DNA from: Oscillospiraceae bacterium
Lineage (GTDB): Bacteria; Bacillota; Clostridia; Oscillospirales; Oscillospiraceae
Length of the DNA: 64,000 nt
Assembly: GCA_015067785.1 (NCBI GenBank)
Contig: SVLR01000009.1
Location: 1-64,000, forward strand
Reading direction: 5' to 3'
Shown one piece after another: positions 62,611-64,000 of the stretch. The translations under genes and the position numbers were made by a program. Below the pieces are notes generated by a model that was given only the letters and a program-made list of their open reading frames with translations, ran no database searches and was not told the origin of the DNA. Position 1 is the stretch's first letter. The number at the start of each line of letters is the position of its first letter.

Positions 62611-63579
62611 ATGATCAATCCTTATATCGGACACCCCAGCCAGCTTGGTGGTGTGGAAGAAATCCGTCTCATCGGCGGCAAGGGCGACGGTATGCGCCTT
62701 TTCCAGTTACGAAACGGAGCGGGTCTTGAGATGACTGTCTGTGCAGACCGTTGTGCCGATATTTATCGCCTTTCCTATAAGGGCGACAATATGGGTTATT
62801 TTTCTCCAAGCGGTTATGTAGCACCCAGTTATTATGACGACCAAGGCGCAGGCTTCTTAAAGAGCTTCACAGCCGGTTTCCTTACCACCTGCGGTCTTAC
62901 CGCCGTGGGCAGTCCTTGCACCGACGATGGGGAAGAGCTGCCCCTTCACGGTACCATCGGCAACACACCTTGCGAGAGAATCTACTGGGATGAGGATGAA
63001 GAAAACTATTACATTCGGGCTACCGTAAACGACAGCCGTATTTTCTCCCGGAAATTGGTACTAAAACGCACCATTTCCGTGTCGAAAACCGAGGGTAAAT
63101 TTACCGTTTCCGACATCATCGAAAATCAAGGAGATACGGAATCTCCCGTAATGATCTTATACCATATGAATATGGGCTATCCGCTGCTGAGCGAGAATGC
63201 CGTTGTAGAGGTTGCGTCTGTAGAGGTCACACCCCGCAATGACCACGCAGCAGAGGATTTAGACACTTGGAACAAAATGCTGCCCCCCACGCCGAATTTT
63301 GAGGAGCAATGCTACTATCACAAGATGGGGCAGGAGGGACGGGCCTCTATTTATAACCCCGACATCCGCAAGGGCCTAACCATCTCTTTTGACCCCAATT
63401 CTCTCGACCATTTCACCGAGTGGAAGATGATGGGCTACAGGGACTATGTTCTTGGCTTAGAGCCGGGCAACTGCACTCCCGACGGCCGTGACGTAATGCG
63501 CCGTGAGGGTAAGCTTAAATTCTTAAAACCGGGCGAGCACATCGCCTATGAAATAACCGTTCAGCTTTACGAGAAATAA
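62611..63579 (+). CDS. DUF4432 family protein (aldose-1-epimerase-like fold)
   Basis: EMTVCADRCADIYRLSYKGDNMGYFSPSGYVAPSYYD, TCGLTAVGSPCTDDGEELPLHGTIGNTP. Confidence 0.85.
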   Translation: MINPYIGHPSQLGGVEEIRLIGGKGDGMRLFQLRNGAGLEMTVCADRCADIYRLSYKGDNMGYFSPSGYVAPSYYDDQGAGFLKSFTAGFLTTCGLTAVGSPCTDDGEELPLHGTIGNTPCERIYWDEDEENYYIRATVNDSRIFSRKLVLKRTISVSKTEGKFTVSDIIENQGDTESPVMILYHMNMGYPLLSENAVVEVASVEVTPRNDHAAEDLDTWNKMLPPTPNFEEQCYYHKMGQEGRASIYNPDIRKGLTISFDPNSLDHFTEWKMMGYRDYVLGLEPGNCTPDGRDVMRREGKLKFLKPGEHIAYEITVQLYEK

Positions 63580-63590
63580 GGAGAAATATT

Positions 63591-64000
63591 ATGAAACGTT
63601 CTGAGATTAATAAGGCTCTGCGTGAGCTGGAAGCAATGTGCGAAAAGTATCACTGCTATTTACCTCCGTTCTGCCATTTTACGCCTGAGCAGTGGCAAAA
63701 CGTAAACCACGAATATGACGAAGTTCGTGACTGTATGCTGGGCTGGGACATTACCGATTTCGGTATGGGCGATTTTGATAAGGTTGGCTTCAGCCTCATC
63801 ACCATTCGCAATGGCAACCGAGCTATGGCTGATAAGTATCCCAAGGTTTATGCAGAAAAGCTGCTGTACCTAAAGGAAGGGCAGACCGCCTGCAACCATT
63901 TCCATTGGTATAAGACCGAGGATATTATTAACCGCGGTGGCGGAAATGTGCTGATTCGTGTGTATAACAGCCTGCCTGATGAAGACATTGACTACGAATC
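63591..64000 (+). CDS. D-lyxose/sugar isomerase (cupin type), partial at window end
   Basis: MKRSEINKALRELEAMCEKYHCYLPPFCHFTPEQW...WDITDFGMGDFDKVGFSLITIRNG...KEGQTACNHFHWYKTEDIINRGGG. Confidence 0.85.
   Translation, partial: MKRSEINKALRELEAMCEKYHCYLPPFCHFTPEQWQNVNHEYDEVRDCMLGWDITDFGMGDFDKVGFSLITIRNGNRAMADKYPKVYAEKLLYLKEGQTACNHFHWYKTEDIINRGGGNVLIRVYNSLPDEDIDYE

Overview
The window looks like a Gram-positive, Clostridia-type (Oscillospiraceae-like) gut anaerobe chromosome. It is mostly metabolic and transport operons. I saw no rRNA, no tRNA, no CRISPR array and no intact transposase. Main blocks: (i) 0-10.3 kb, a minus-strand operon (HAD nucleotidase/guanylate-kinase fusion, RDD membrane protein, CUT1 ABC importer, secreted SNase-like nuclease, lipoprotein) divergent from a secreted 5'-nucleotidase; together these suggest nucleic-acid or nucleotide scavenging. 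(ii) 10.6-19.3 kb, an oligopeptide-type ABC operon whose DppC-like permease carries a ~290-aa RCC1-type beta-propeller in its first extracytoplasmic loop, and whose DppF-like ATPase carries a ~190-aa Ala/Lys/Glu-rich insertion between Walker A and the Q-loop. This is the strongest candidate for an undescribed system. (iii) 19.9-26.0 kb, ACT-PaaK-IorB-IorA-acyl-CoA-ligase operon behind a T-box leader whose specifier reads UUC (Phe). (iv) 26-46.8 kb, housekeeping and accessory genes, including an AT-rich 998-aa metallophosphoesterase, CoA biosynthesis genes, and a pyruvate kinase relic reduced to its two termini. (v) 46.9-64 kb, carbohydrate loci: AraC-GH39 fusion, RbsABC-type transporter, GH3, beta-PGM, GH78-like enzyme, then PfkB/polyol dehydrogenase/DUF4432/D-lyxose isomerase behind a perfect 20-bp palindrome. 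Several intergenic regions hold a dispersed family of palindromic repeats. All family assignments come from reading motifs in the translated ORFs; no database search was run.
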